A stretch of 64,000 bases of DNA from Pseudomonas sp. UBA1879. Its GTDB lineage: Bacteria > Pseudomonadota > Gammaproteobacteria > Pseudomonadales > Pseudomonadaceae. The notes beneath the pieces were generated by a model that was not told the origin of the DNA, ran no database searches, and worked only from the letters and a program-made list of their open reading frames with translations. This document shows, one piece after another, positions 8,062 through 16,716 of this stretch. The DNA is taken from the NCBI RefSeq assembly GCF_002338065.1, contig NZ_DDHJ01000004.1:137921-201920 (forward strand). Reading direction: 5' to 3'. The translations under genes and the position numbers were made by a program. Position 1 is the stretch's first letter. Each line of letters opens with the position of its first letter.

Positions 8062-10650
8062 TCAGATATCCCACACCACGTTGATTGCGACGTTACGGCC
8101 CGGCTGAGTCAGGCGATCCAGGCTGGCGGGCGCGGTCACGCCTGCTTCACCTACACCGTCGTAGCCGCGCACGTCATCCCACAGCCAGTATTTCTTGTCG
8201 GCCAGGTTGTACAGGCCGCCGCTGACCGTCACATCGTCGGTCACTTTGTAGAAACCGGTCAGGTCTAACTTGCCGAACCCTGGGGTTCTGAACTGTTTGG
8301 ACGTCCCGTCGGGTGCATTGAAGGTCGAGCTGTCCACACGGGTCTTGCGTTTGACCAGCGTCCAGTTCAGCAAGCCGCCGTAATTCTCATGCTCGTAGCC
8401 CAGGCCAAACACGCCGGTCAGCGGGTTCACGCTGTTGATCGGCTGACCGGTGTCGTCGTTGCGGCCATGGGCGTAGGCCACCGCGCCTTGGGTGTAGAGG
8501 CCTTGCGGCGCGCCGAAGGTGTCCAGGTTCAGACGGCCTTTCAACTCCACGCCCTTGATGGTGGCGTGCTTGATGTTGTTGGACTGGAAAACGGCTTGGT
8601 TCGATGAGGCCGGCTGGATGGCGTCTTCATTAATGAAGTCGCGGTATTTGTTGTAGAAAACCGCCACGTCGAACGTCCCCGCATCGAAGCGACCGCGCAG
8701 CCCGGTTTCGTAGCTTCGGCTTTTCTCGGGCTCCAGATTCGGGTTTGGCTCGACGATGTAATTGCTCTGGACGTTTTCGAAGCGGCCATACAACGCTTTG
8801 GCGCTCGGCGTGCGGAAGCCTTCAGCATACTGACCGAACCAGGTGTAGGCGTCGTTGATGGCGTAGGTCACGCCCAGTTTGGGCGACAGGCGATGCCACT
8901 TTTTCTCGCTGTCGTCGAACTGGCGGGCATCCGTCAGATTGACCGCGCGCAGGAATTCCGGGGTCGCATGGGGATCGAGCGTGGTGTAGTCGTAACGCGC
9001 GCCGGGCGTGAGGGTCCAGTCGCCCCAGGTGATCTGGTCCTGTGCGAACAGGGCGTAGGTGTTGACGGTAGGGTCCGGGAAGTCGCTGTTCGGCGCGAGC
9101 GCGTCCGAGGCGGTCGGGCTAGGCGCGCCGAGGATCCGACAGGTGCCCAGAACCGCCGCGCAGGTCGCGGTGCCGCTGCGGCTGCCGGTGACCTTTTGTT
9201 GCTTGATCATGGTGCCGTAGGTCAACAGATGATCGGTGTCAGCGAGGGTGAAAGCCTTGTCGAGCTGAGCGTCGAAGATCCACTGACGTTCTTGATATTG
9301 GGTATCGCGGGTGCGCCACACGTCGCGACTGCCCGGCACATAGCGCTCCAGGGTGTCCTGATCGGTCTTGGCAATCTGGTAGTTGAGGCTCCACTTCACG
9401 TTGTCGACCAGCAGACTGTCGAGGGCGAAGGTATTTTCCAGGCCGAAGCGCTCGCGGGTGATCACGTCGTTGCCCTCGCGTCCACGGTACAACCCGAAGC
9501 CCCGACCTGCGTTGAATGGCCCGCCCACCGCGCTCTTCTGATCGGTGTGGGTATCGTCCTTGTATTTCTCGTAGGTGAACGCCAGCCGGTCGTCATCGCC
9601 GTAGTTCCAACCCAGCTTGGCCAGCACATTGGTGGCGCGAACGTCTGCGGGGTTGGCGGCGGTACGGCTCAGGCCTGTCCCGCCGTGCTCACCATAGGAC
9701 TCGATTTCCCGGCCGTTGCGCTGGCTGACGTGCAACATCGCATCGATATCCCCTCCACGGCCCGCGACCGTCGCCGAGTTCAGCCAGCTGTTGTCCGCCG
9801 AGCTGTAGCCGGTTTTGAGGCGCGCGCCGACGTCCTTGCCCGGCTTGATGACGTCTTCGGGGTCCAGGGTGTAATAGCTCACCGCGCCGCCGATGGCACT
9901 GCTGCCGTACAACGCCGAAGCCGGGCCACGCAGGATTTCCACGCGTTTGACGATTTCCGGGTCGACGTAATTGCGATGGGTGTTGGCGTACGGACCGGAA
10001 AAATAGTTGTCCGGCACTTCGACGCCGTCGACCTGGGTCAGAATCCGGTCCCCATCGATGCCCCGAATGTTGAAGCCACTGGCGCCTGCGCGTTGGCCGA
10101 CGCCGCCGACGGAAACACCGGGTTCGTAACGCACCAGATCACGAATGCTGTTGACGTTCTGGCGATCCAGCTCGGCGCGGTCGTGTACGGTCACGGTGTT
10201 AGGGACCGATGCCACCGACTGCGCCTGCCGGGTCGCACTCACGGTGACCTGTTCCAGCGCCAGTGCGCCCGCGGCGTTGCGCTTCTCAAGCACGACATTA
10301 TGAGTACCGAGGCTGCGGTAGCTGAGGTTGCTGCCGGCGAGCAGGCGATCCAGCGCTTTTTCCGGGGGCATCGTGCCGATAACGCCCGGCGAGGTGAGGT
10401 CCTTCGCCAGATCCGACGACATGCCGACCTGCCAACCCGTGGTCTTGCTGAATGCGTTGAGCGCCGATACCAGCGGCTGCTGTTTGATGGCGAACGCATA
10501 GCTGCCCGCGACACGCGCAGGCTGCTCGGCGGCAGCGACAGGCGCCGTATGCAGACCGGCGCTGAACATCGCCACGGTCAGCAGCGAAAGAGTGAAATGG
10601 CGGGTAGTCCTGGGCGAGTCGGATGTGACGGGGATGAACGTGGACGGCAT
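8062..10650 (-). CDS. hxuA: TonB-dependent heme-type outer-membrane receptor with signalling domain
   Basis: 862 residues. It has a signal peptide, then a secretin/TonB N-terminal (STN) signalling domain (about residues 50-120), a TonB box region (LEQVTVSATR), a plug (PNTVTVHDRAELDRQNVNSI onward) and a 22-strand barrel ending VAINVVWDI. It shows the FRxP...NPNL motifs of heme/hemoglobin receptors, but no histidine lies between them. STN plus the adjacent sigma/anti-sigma genes indicates cell-surface signalling. The order matches P. aeruginosa hxuIRA better than has, since there is no hasA beside it. The ATG at 10650 has GGAG 8 bp upstream; a TTG one codon earlier is less likely. Confidence 0.85.
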   Translation of the reverse strand: MPSTFIPVTSDSPRTTRHFTLSLLTVAMFSAGLHTAPVAAAEQPARVAGSYAFAIKQQPLVSALNAFSKTTGWQVGMSSDLAKDLTSPGVIGTMPPEKALDRLLAGSNLSYRSLGTHNVVLEKRNAAGALALEQVTVSATRQAQSVASVPNTVTVHDRAELDRQNVNSIRDLVRYEPGVSVGGVGQRAGASGFNIRGIDGDRILTQVDGVEVPDNYFSGPYANTHRNYVDPEIVKRVEILRGPASALYGSSAIGGAVSYYTLDPEDVIKPGKDVGARLKTGYSSADNSWLNSATVAGRGGDIDAMLHVSQRNGREIESYGEHGGTGLSRTAANPADVRATNVLAKLGWNYGDDDRLAFTYEKYKDDTHTDQKSAVGGPFNAGRGFGLYRGREGNDVITRERFGLENTFALDSLLVDNVKWSLNYQIAKTDQDTLERYVPGSRDVWRTRDTQYQERQWIFDAQLDKAFTLADTDHLLTYGTMIKQQKVTGSRSGTATCAAVLGTCRILGAPSPTASDALAPNSDFPDPTVNTYALFAQDQITWGDWTLTPGARYDYTTLDPHATPEFLRAVNLTDARQFDDSEKKWHRLSPKLGVTYAINDAYTWFGQYAEGFRTPSAKALYGRFENVQSNYIVEPNPNLEPEKSRSYETGLRGRFDAGTFDVAVFYNKYRDFINEDAIQPASSNQAVFQSNNIKHATIKGVELKGRLNLDTFGAPQGLYTQGAVAYAHGRNDDTGQPINSVNPLTGVFGLGYEHENYGGLLNWTLVKRKTRVDSSTFNAPDGTSKQFRTPGFGKLDLTGFYKVTDDVTVSGGLYNLADKKYWLWDDVRGYDGVGEAGVTAPASLDRLTQPGRNVAINVVWDI

Positions 10651-10771
10651 CAATAGCGCTCCGTGTCGTGCGTGTCGTTAACGTGTTGGCAAGTAGTTTG
10701 GTAATAGGAATCACTTGCATTGGCTATAACGAGACGTACGACACACGGCTATCGCGTAAAAATAATTATTC

Positions 10772-11719
10772 TCAATTGAGGATCACGACCGCAGGCAGTT
10801 CATGCAGCTGGGCCGAGGTGATATGGGCGAGCGAACGCACCACGTCGATCGGATTGTCCAGCCGATAGTTTCCGGTCACGGTCACCTGATCCAGCTGCGT
10901 ATTGGCATTGACGATCCAGCCGGGGTAGTAACGCCGCAGCTCAGCCAGCACTTCCTTGAGCGGGCAGTTATCAAAAATCAGGCGACCCTGAATCCAGGCC
11001 AGGTCTTTGTTTTGATCGACTTTCTCGCGATGACCGAAGCCTTCAGGGCCCACGCGCAAGCTGTCGCCAGCGTTCAGGCTGATGTGAGAATTGCCCCGGG
11101 TGGCCTGAACGTTCAGGGCGCCTCGCTCGACTTGAATCTGCGCCACGCCATCCAGATAGCGCACGGCGAATGCTGTGCTGCTGGCACTCATGCGCACCGG
11201 ACCCGCTTCGACCTCCAGCGGCAGTCCCTTGGCGGTCGGCACTTCGAAGAACGCTTCGCCTTCGTAAAGCCGCGCGACCCGCTGCCGGTCATCCAGCCCA
11301 CTGGAGAACGCGGATCGGGTATTGAGTAGCACCTTCGACCCGTCGCCAAGCTCCAGCCGCTGGCGCTCTCCCGCCACAGTCAGGTGGTCGGCCTTCAACC
11401 GCAACGGCACATCACTGAAGTTGAAAAGCCCGAGTAACACGACCGCCGCAGTGGCCAGCGGCAGCCAATGCGCGCGCAAGCGACGCAGCGCGGAAGGCTT
11501 TTCAGGTGTGGCCAGCGCGAGCGCCGCTTCGAGGATTGGCTGGGAATGCCATACCGCCTCGGCCTTGGCGAAAGCTTCGCCATGGGCAGGGTCGGCCGCG
11601 AGCCAGTCCTGAAAGCGCGCGCGTTGCTGGGCGTCAGCAGTTTCCAGTGCGATCAGCCAGTTCAAGGCCTGATCCAGGGCGCTGTCGGTCACAGGGCCAG
11701 GTGAATGAGAGTCCGTCAA
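10772..11719 (-). CDS. hxuR: FecR-type anti-sigma factor
   Basis: 315 residues. The N-terminal DUF4880 region (ALDQALNWLIALETADAQQ...FQDWLAADPAHGEAF) binds the sigma factor. One membrane helix lies around 88-103 (LATAAVVLLGLFNF), followed by a periplasmic FecR domain and a C-terminal STN-like part (LKEVLAELRRYYPGW). It relays receptor occupancy to the ECF sigma encoded just upstream. The start is probably TTG with GAGGA 6 bp before it. It lies 121 bp before the receptor gene; the gap probably holds the sigma-dependent receptor promoter. Confidence 0.9.
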   Translation of the reverse strand: MTDSHSPGPVTDSALDQALNWLIALETADAQQRARFQDWLAADPAHGEAFAKAEAVWHSQPILEAALALATPEKPSALRRLRAHWLPLATAAVVLLGLFNFSDVPLRLKADHLTVAGERQRLELGDGSKVLLNTRSAFSSGLDDRQRVARLYEGEAFFEVPTAKGLPLEVEAGPVRMSASSTAFAVRYLDGVAQIQVERGALNVQATRGNSHISLNAGDSLRVGPEGFGHREKVDQNKDLAWIQGRLIFDNCPLKEVLAELRRYYPGWIVNANTQLDQVTVTGNYRLDNPIDVVRSLAHITSAQLHELPAVVILN

Positions 11720-11815
11720 GGGGCGTCCTCGGCTACACGGTATGGAGCGGGAGTGTAGCGAGATGTCGCTCGCTGCCCGCCGATTTCTTATGACATACGG
11801 ATCTAGCCGCGCTCA

Positions 11816-12331
11816 TCAACGTTCGAGCCGGGCCGCCACCCCGACGCAAATGGCCATGATCAGCTTGAGTTCCTTTTGCACGGTACTGGCCGATACGCCC
11901 AATTGCTCGGCGATTGCCAGGTAGCTGCAACCGTTGAGGCGGCTCAGGGTGAAGATTTTCTGTTGGCGTGGCGTGAGCTTCTCAAGGCTGGCATTCAGGC
12001 TTTTCAGCAGCCGATTGGCGTGGGCGGCGTCTTCCAGCGCTGCGTCAGGCGCGACCACGTTGTGAAGTTCAGACAGCGGGGCGTCGTCGACGATGGTGCG
12101 CGCGTAAACGCGTCGGGCACGCAGATGGTCCAGTGCCAGATTGCGGGCAGTCTGAAACACGAACGGCTCAAGATGATCGATAGCACGCTCGCCCAACGCG
12201 CGGGTCACGCGCAGGTAAGTTTCCTGCAACAGGTCTTCGGCGGTGCTCGGGTTGCGAACCATGCGTTGCAAGGTGCGCAGCAGAATCGTTCGCCTTGCCA
12301 GGAAAACGTCGTTGAAGCGGGATTGACTCAC
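11816..12331 (-). CDS. hxuI: FecI-type ECF sigma factor
   Basis: 171 residues with sigma region 2 (PSTAEDLLQETYLRV, then FQTARNLALDHLRARR) and region 4 (LTPRQQKIFTLSRLNGCSYL, with the recognition helix near LGVSASTVQKELK). It would direct RNA polymerase to the downstream receptor gene when released by the anti-sigma. The start appears to be GTG with no strong ribosome site. A Fur box lies about 30 bp upstream, so iron starvation would turn on the signalling pair. Confidence 0.9.
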   Translation of the reverse strand: MSQSRFNDVFLARRTILLRTLQRMVRNPSTAEDLLQETYLRVTRALGERAIDHLEPFVFQTARNLALDHLRARRVYARTIVDDAPLSELHNVVAPDAALEDAAHANRLLKSLNASLEKLTPRQQKIFTLSRLNGCSYLAIAEQLGVSASTVQKELKLIMAICVGVAARLER

Positions 12332-12357
12332 GGGGATACCCGACCAGAAATTCAGCG

Positions 12358-12379
12358 AATGATAATGATTGTCATCTAC
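12358..12379. promoter_or_regulatory. Fur box before the ECF sigma gene
   Basis: AATGATAATGATTGTCATCTAC contains GATAATGAT plus an imperfect inverted half and matches about 14 of 19 positions of the Fur consensus. It is correctly placed upstream of the sigma gene. Confidence 0.75.
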
Positions 12380-12439
12380 TGTTCAGGTCAAGGGAGTGAG
12401 GTACAAAGGTCGTGTAAATCAGAAGTGTCCGCAAATCCT

Positions 12440-12527
12440 TGTAGGAATGAGCTTGCTCGCGATGGCGTCAGGTCGGACATTGGAACGTTACTGACGTATC
12501 GCCATCGCGAGCAAGCTCACTCCTACA
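12440..12527. repeat. REP pair (GAGCTTGCTCGCGATGGC family)
   Basis: TGTAGGAATGAGCTTGCTCG and the inverted CGAGCAAGCTCACTCCTACA lie between the sigma gene promoter and the 3' end of gap. Confidence 0.85.
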
Positions 12528-12564
12528 CTCAAACGCGCCAGCGGCCAGGGAGGTGGCGCAATTG

Positions 12565-13566
12565 TTACTCCGCGTTCATCAACGCCAGGCAGTTATCCAG
12601 CATGCGGTTGGAGAAGCCCCATTCGTTGTCGTACCACGCCAGCACCTTGAGCAAACGACCGCTGACTTTGGTGTGGTTTGCGTCGAAGATCGACGACAGC
12701 GGGTTGTGGTTGAAGTCATGGGACACCAATGGCAGCGCGTTATAGCCGAGAATTTTCGACTGTTTGGCCGCTTCTTTCATAATCGAATTGACTTCATCGG
12801 CGGTCGCGTCGCGCTTGAGCTGGATGGTCAGGTCCACCAGCGATACGTTGATCACTGGCACCCGAACCGCCATGCCGGTCAACTTGCCTGCCAATTCCGG
12901 CAGCACCAGGCCGACGGCTTCGGCAGCACCGGTCTTGCTCGGGATCATCGATTGCGTGGCCGAACGCGCGCGGTACGGGTCGGTGTGGTAGACGTCGATC
13001 AGATTCTGGTCGTTGGTGTAGGCGTGAATCGTGGTCATCAGACCGCTCTCGATCCCCAGCTCGCGGTGCAGCACTTGAGCGACTGGCGCGAGGCAGTTGG
13101 TGGTGCACGACGCGTTGGAGATGACTTCGTGGGACTGGCGCAATACGTCGTGGTTGACGCCGTACACGACCGTCGCATCTGCACCTTTGGCCGGTGCCGA
13201 AATGATGACTTTCTTGGCGCCGGCGGTGATGTGCGCCGCTGCCTTGTTGCGGTCGGTGAACAGCCCGGTGCATTCGAACACCACGTCGATGTTTTCCGAT
13301 TTCCACGGCAACTCGGCAGGGTTGCGAATGGCGCTGACCGAAATTCGGTCACCATTCACGGTGATGCTTTCTTTGTCGTGCTCAACGGTTGCGTCAAAAG
13401 GACCGTGTACCGTGTCGTACTTCAGCAGATGGGCGTTGATCTCGCTGTCGCCCAAGTCGTTGATGGCGACGACCTGCAAATCCTGACGATAACCCTGGGT
13501 ATAGAGTGCACGTAGGACGTTGCGGCCGATTCGGCCAAAGCCATTGATTGCGATGCGGAGAGTCAT
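12565..13566 (-). CDS. gap: Glyceraldehyde-3-phosphate dehydrogenase, type I
   Basis: 333 residues. It oxidises glyceraldehyde 3-phosphate to 1,3-bisphosphoglycerate. It has a Rossmann start (RIAINGFGRIGRNVLRA), an NAD-preferring acidic residue after the second strand (VAINDLGD), and the active-site SNASCTTNC with Cys154. It is divergent from edd across a control region with two HexR-type operators, as in P. putida gap-1. In pseudomonads this copy serves glucose catabolism through the Entner-Doudoroff route. Its 5' leader contains an AACAACAA Crc/Hfq-type motif just before a GAGGACG ribosome site. Confidence 0.96.
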   Translation of the reverse strand: MTLRIAINGFGRIGRNVLRALYTQGYRQDLQVVAINDLGDSEINAHLLKYDTVHGPFDATVEHDKESITVNGDRISVSAIRNPAELPWKSENIDVVFECTGLFTDRNKAAAHITAGAKKVIISAPAKGADATVVYGVNHDVLRQSHEVISNASCTTNCLAPVAQVLHRELGIESGLMTTIHAYTNDQNLIDVYHTDPYRARSATQSMIPSKTGAAEAVGLVLPELAGKLTGMAVRVPVINVSLVDLTIQLKRDATADEVNSIMKEAAKQSKILGYNALPLVSHDFNHNPLSSIFDANHTKVSGRLLKVLAWYDNEWGFSNRMLDNCLALMNAE

Positions 13567-13585
13567 ACACCCGTCCTCAGTGAAT

Positions 13586-13593
13586 TTGTTGTT
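13586..13593 (-). promoter_or_regulatory. Crc/Hfq CA motif in the gap leader
   Basis: On the gap strand it reads AACAACAA (AAYAAYAA consensus), 20 bp before the ATG and just upstream of the ribosome site. It overlaps the HexR operator at 13589-13603. Confidence 0.5.
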
Positions 13594-13603
13594 GGAATTA
13601 CAA
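13589..13603. promoter_or_regulatory. HexR operator, gap-proximal
   Basis: TTGT-N7-ACAA (TTGTTGGAATTACAA) fits the HexR consensus TTGT-N7/8-ACAA known from P. putida. It would repress gap until KDPG accumulates. Confidence 0.7.
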
Positions 13604-13650
13604 GATTATTCTCATAAAAATAGAAAACAAGCCTTTTTAGTGGCAGTATT

Positions 13651-13665
13651 TTGTTTTATCTACAA
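13651..13665. promoter_or_regulatory. HexR operator, edd-proximal
   Basis: TTGTTTTATCTACAA is a second TTGT-N7-ACAA site, 62 bp from the first and on the edd side of the divergent control region. Confidence 0.7.
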
Positions 13666-13802
13666 ATAGAAACCCGTCAAGCCGACACAACTGTCTGAAA
13701 ACTCTAGCCTTTGCTGAAGCGTTTCTCTTGGGCCATGATGCGATAGCCGGTTTTGAAAGCGCCTGAACGGGTGACCCATCCGCTAGCCTGGAGTTCATCA
13801 CA

Positions 13803-15629
13803 ATGCATCCCCGCGTCCTTGAGGTAACCGAACGGTTGATCGCCCGCAGCCGTGAAACCCGCCAGCGCTATCTGCACATGATCCGGGACGCGGCGAGCGA
13901 CGGCCCGATGCGCGGTAAATTGCAATGTGCCAACTTCGCCCACGGCGTCGCTGCCTGCGGCACCGAAGACAAAAACAGCCTGCGGATGATGAACGCCGCC
14001 AACGTCGCCATCGTTTCTTCTTATAACGACATGCTTTCGGCGCATCAGCCGTACGAGCATTTTCCCGAACAGATCAAAAAAGCCCTGCGCGAAATCGGCT
14101 CCGTCGGCCAGTTCGCAGGCGGCGTGCCCGCCATGTGCGACGGCGTCACCCAGGGCGAGCCGGGCATGGAGTTGAGTATCGCCAGCCGGGAAGTCATTGC
14201 AATGGCAACGGCCGTCGCGTTGTCGCACAACATGTTCGACGCCGCTTTAATGCTGGGCATCTGCGACAAGATCGTGCCGGGTTTGCTGATGGGGTCGCTG
14301 CGTTTCGGCCACTTGCCTACGATTTTTGTGCCGGGCGGGCCGATGGTGTCGGGCATTTCCAACAAGGAAAAAGCCGACGTGCGGCAGCGTTACGCCGAAG
14401 GCAAGGCCACCCGCGAAGAGCTGCTGGACTCGGAAATGAAGTCTTACCACGGGCCGGGCACCTGTACCTTTTATGGCACTGCCAACACCAACCAGCTGCT
14501 GATGGAAGTCATGGGCCTGCACTTGCCGGGCGCCTCCTTCGTCAATCCCTACACGCCGCTGCGCGATGCCCTGACCCGCGAAGCGGCATTCCAGGTGACG
14601 CGTCTGACAAAACAGAGCGGCGATTTCATTCCTCTGGGAGAGATTGTGGACGAGCGTTCGTTGGTCAACTCGATTGTCGCCCTGCACGCGACCGGCGGTT
14701 CCACCAACCACACGCTGCACATGCCAGCCATCGCCCAATGCGCAGGCATTCAATTGACGTGGCAAGACATGGCCGACCTTTCGGAAGTGGTGCCGACCCT
14801 GAGCCACGTCTACCCGAATGGCAAAGCGGACATCAACCATTTCCAGGCGGCAGGCGGCATGTCGTTCCTGATCCGCGAGTTGCTCGATGCCGGGTTGCTG
14901 CACGAAGACGTCAATACCGTGATGGGCCGTGGCCTGCGTCGCTATACCCAGGAGCCGTTCCTCGATGACGGCAAGCTGGTCTGGCGCGATGGGCCGATCA
15001 ATAGTCTCGACGAAAACATCCTGCGACCCATCGCCCGTCCGTTCTCGCCAGAGGGCGGTCTGCGTGTGATGGAAGGCAACCTGGGGCGCGGCGTGATGAA
15101 GGTCTCCGCCGTGGCGCTGGAGCATCAGATCGTCGAAGCGCCGGCCAAGGTCTTCGAAGATCAGCAGGATCTGGCCGACGCTTTCAAGGCGGGGGAGTTG
15201 GAGTGCGATTTCGTGGCGGTCATGCGTTTTCAGGGGCCGCGTTCCAACGGCATGCCCGAATTGCACAAAATGACGCCGTTCCTTGGCGTGTTGCAGGACC
15301 GGGGCTTCAAAGTCGCGCTGATCACAGACGGGCGCATGTCGGGCGCCTCGGGAAAAATCCCTGCGGCGATTCATGTGTGCCCCGAGGCCGCGGATGGTGG
15401 CCCTTTGGCACTTGTGCGAGAGGGGGACCTCGTTCGGGTAGATGGCGTAAAAGGGACGTTGCAAGTTCTGGTCGAACCGGCAGAATTGGCGGCCAGAGAA
15501 CCGGCAATCGGCCGTTTGTCCCACAACGTGGGCACCGGCCGTGAACTGTTCGGTTTCATGCGCGCGGCCTTTAGCTCGGCAGAGAAAGGCGCCAGCGCCT
15601 TTACTTCGAATTTGGAGACGCTCAAGTGA
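13803..15629 (+). CDS. edd: Phosphogluconate dehydratase
   Basis: First enzyme of the Entner-Doudoroff pathway; dehydrates 6-phosphogluconate to KDPG. It has 608 residues, the usual length. IlvD/Edd family cysteines that bind the Fe-S cluster are visible in GGVPAMCDGVTQGEPGM and LGICDKIVPGLLMG; HATGGSTNHTLH and ITDGRMSGASGKIPAA are also present. A TGGAG ribosome site precedes the ATG. The stop overlaps the glk start by 4 bp. It is under the edd-proximal HexR operator. Confidence 0.97.
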   Translation: MHPRVLEVTERLIARSRETRQRYLHMIRDAASDGPMRGKLQCANFAHGVAACGTEDKNSLRMMNAANVAIVSSYNDMLSAHQPYEHFPEQIKKALREIGSVGQFAGGVPAMCDGVTQGEPGMELSIASREVIAMATAVALSHNMFDAALMLGICDKIVPGLLMGSLRFGHLPTIFVPGGPMVSGISNKEKADVRQRYAEGKATREELLDSEMKSYHGPGTCTFYGTANTNQLLMEVMGLHLPGASFVNPYTPLRDALTREAAFQVTRLTKQSGDFIPLGEIVDERSLVNSIVALHATGGSTNHTLHMPAIAQCAGIQLTWQDMADLSEVVPTLSHVYPNGKADINHFQAAGGMSFLIRELLDAGLLHEDVNTVMGRGLRRYTQEPFLDDGKLVWRDGPINSLDENILRPIARPFSPEGGLRVMEGNLGRGVMKVSAVALEHQIVEAPAKVFEDQQDLADAFKAGELECDFVAVMRFQGPRSNGMPELHKMTPFLGVLQDRGFKVALITDGRMSGASGKIPAAIHVCPEAADGGPLALVREGDLVRVDGVKGTLQVLVEPAELAAREPAIGRLSHNVGTGRELFGFMRAAFSSAEKGASAFTSNLETLK

Positions 15630-16594
15630 CATTGGCGATGGTGGGTGATATCGGCGGCACGAATGCTCGTTTTGCCATTTGGGAAGACGATCAGTTGCAC
15701 TCGATCCGGGTGTTCCCGACGGTCGATTACGCCAGTCCCGAAAAAGCCTTGCAGGTCTACCTCGAAGACCTCGAATTGCAGCTGGGGGATGTGGGCTCCA
15801 TCTGTCTGGCGGTCGCGGGGCCTGTGACCGGCGACGATTTTCACTTCACCAACAGCCACTGGAAGATCAATCGACAAGCTTTTTGCGCGACGCTGAAGAT
15901 TGATCATCTGATCATGGTCAACGATTTTACGGCCATGGCGCTGGGCATGACCCGCCTGCGCGACGACGAATACCTGACCGTGCGCCATGGCAAAGGTGAC
16001 CCGAAAGGCGCCCGCGTAGTGATCGGCCCTGGCACCGGCCTGGGGGTCGGGACGCTGATCCGCTCTGGCGAAAATCACTGGACGGCAGTGCCGGGGGAGG
16101 GCGGTCACGTCAACCTGCCCATCGGCACGGCCCGCGAGGCGCTGCTCTGGACGCGGCTGATGGCCGAGCATGAACACGTCAGTGCTGAAACGATTTTGAG
16201 CGGCGCCGGTCTGTTGCTGCTGTATCGGATCAGCTGCGCGCTGGACGGCATCGATCCTGAGCTGAAATCGCCTGCGGCTATCACCTCTGCGGCGCTCAAG
16301 GGTGACCCGGTGGCGAGCGCGGTGCTGGAGCAGTTCTGCGTGTTCCTCGGTCGCGTTGCAGGCGATAACGTATTGACCGTGGGTGGACGAGGCGGTGTGT
16401 ACATCGCGGGCGGCGTCATTCCGCGTTTCGTCGACTTCTTTATGCAGAGCGGCTTTAACAACGCTTTGGCAGACAAAGGGTTGATGAAGGATTACTTCAA
16501 GGATGTACCGGTGTGGCTGGTGACGGCCGAGTACCCGGGTCTGATGGGCGCGGGTGTGGCGCTGGACCAGGCGGCAAGCCAGCACCAGCTTTGA
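15626..16594 (+). CDS. glk: Glucokinase
   Basis: ATP-dependent phosphorylation of cytoplasmic glucose. 322 residues of the ROK-unrelated proteobacterial Glk family. The phosphate-binding loop is GDIGGTNARFA, the catalytic aspartate is in VNDFTAMALG, and GPGTGLGVG and GEGGHVNLP follow. It starts with GTG in a GTGA overlap with the edd stop, preceded by GGAGA, indicating translational coupling. Confidence 0.95.
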   Translation: MTLAMVGDIGGTNARFAIWEDDQLHSIRVFPTVDYASPEKALQVYLEDLELQLGDVGSICLAVAGPVTGDDFHFTNSHWKINRQAFCATLKIDHLIMVNDFTAMALGMTRLRDDEYLTVRHGKGDPKGARVVIGPGTGLGVGTLIRSGENHWTAVPGEGGHVNLPIGTAREALLWTRLMAEHEHVSAETILSGAGLLLLYRISCALDGIDPELKSPAAITSAALKGDPVASAVLEQFCVFLGRVAGDNVLTVGGRGGVYIAGGVIPRFVDFFMQSGFNNALADKGLMKDYFKDVPVWLVTAEYPGLMGAGVALDQAASQHQL

Positions 16595-16716
16595 GCGGCA
16601 AGCTACAGGCCGCAAGAAGGATTGCGTACGGCTTGGTTTTTTTCTTGAAGCTTGAAGCTCCCAGCTCGTAGCTGCTTTTCATAACAATAATTTCAGTGCC
16701 GACAAGGACGACCCAA
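16595..16716. repeat. Spacer with short AAGCT-rich repeat
   Basis: Contains GCGGCAAGCTACAGGCCGC and AAGCTTGAAGCTCCCAGCT, which resemble the AGCTTGAAGCT-type dispersed repeats of pseudomonads. It also holds a possible hairpin between glk and gltR, and a CA motif annotated separately. Confidence 0.4.
16683..16690 (+). promoter_or_regulatory. Crc/Hfq CA motif before gltR
   Basis: AACAATAA fits AAYAAYAA and lies 27 bp before the chosen GTG start, upstream of the AAGGA ribosome site. Confidence 0.45.

Noticed and set aside
8893..10656. 587-codon plus-strand frame opposite the TonB receptor gene
   Set aside because: Shadow frame with no ribosome site and no recognisable domain.
8062..12331. has (HasR/HasA hemophore) operon
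   Set aside because: No hasA-type hemophore or type I exporter gene is adjacent; the order sigma, anti-sigma, receptor fits hxu.
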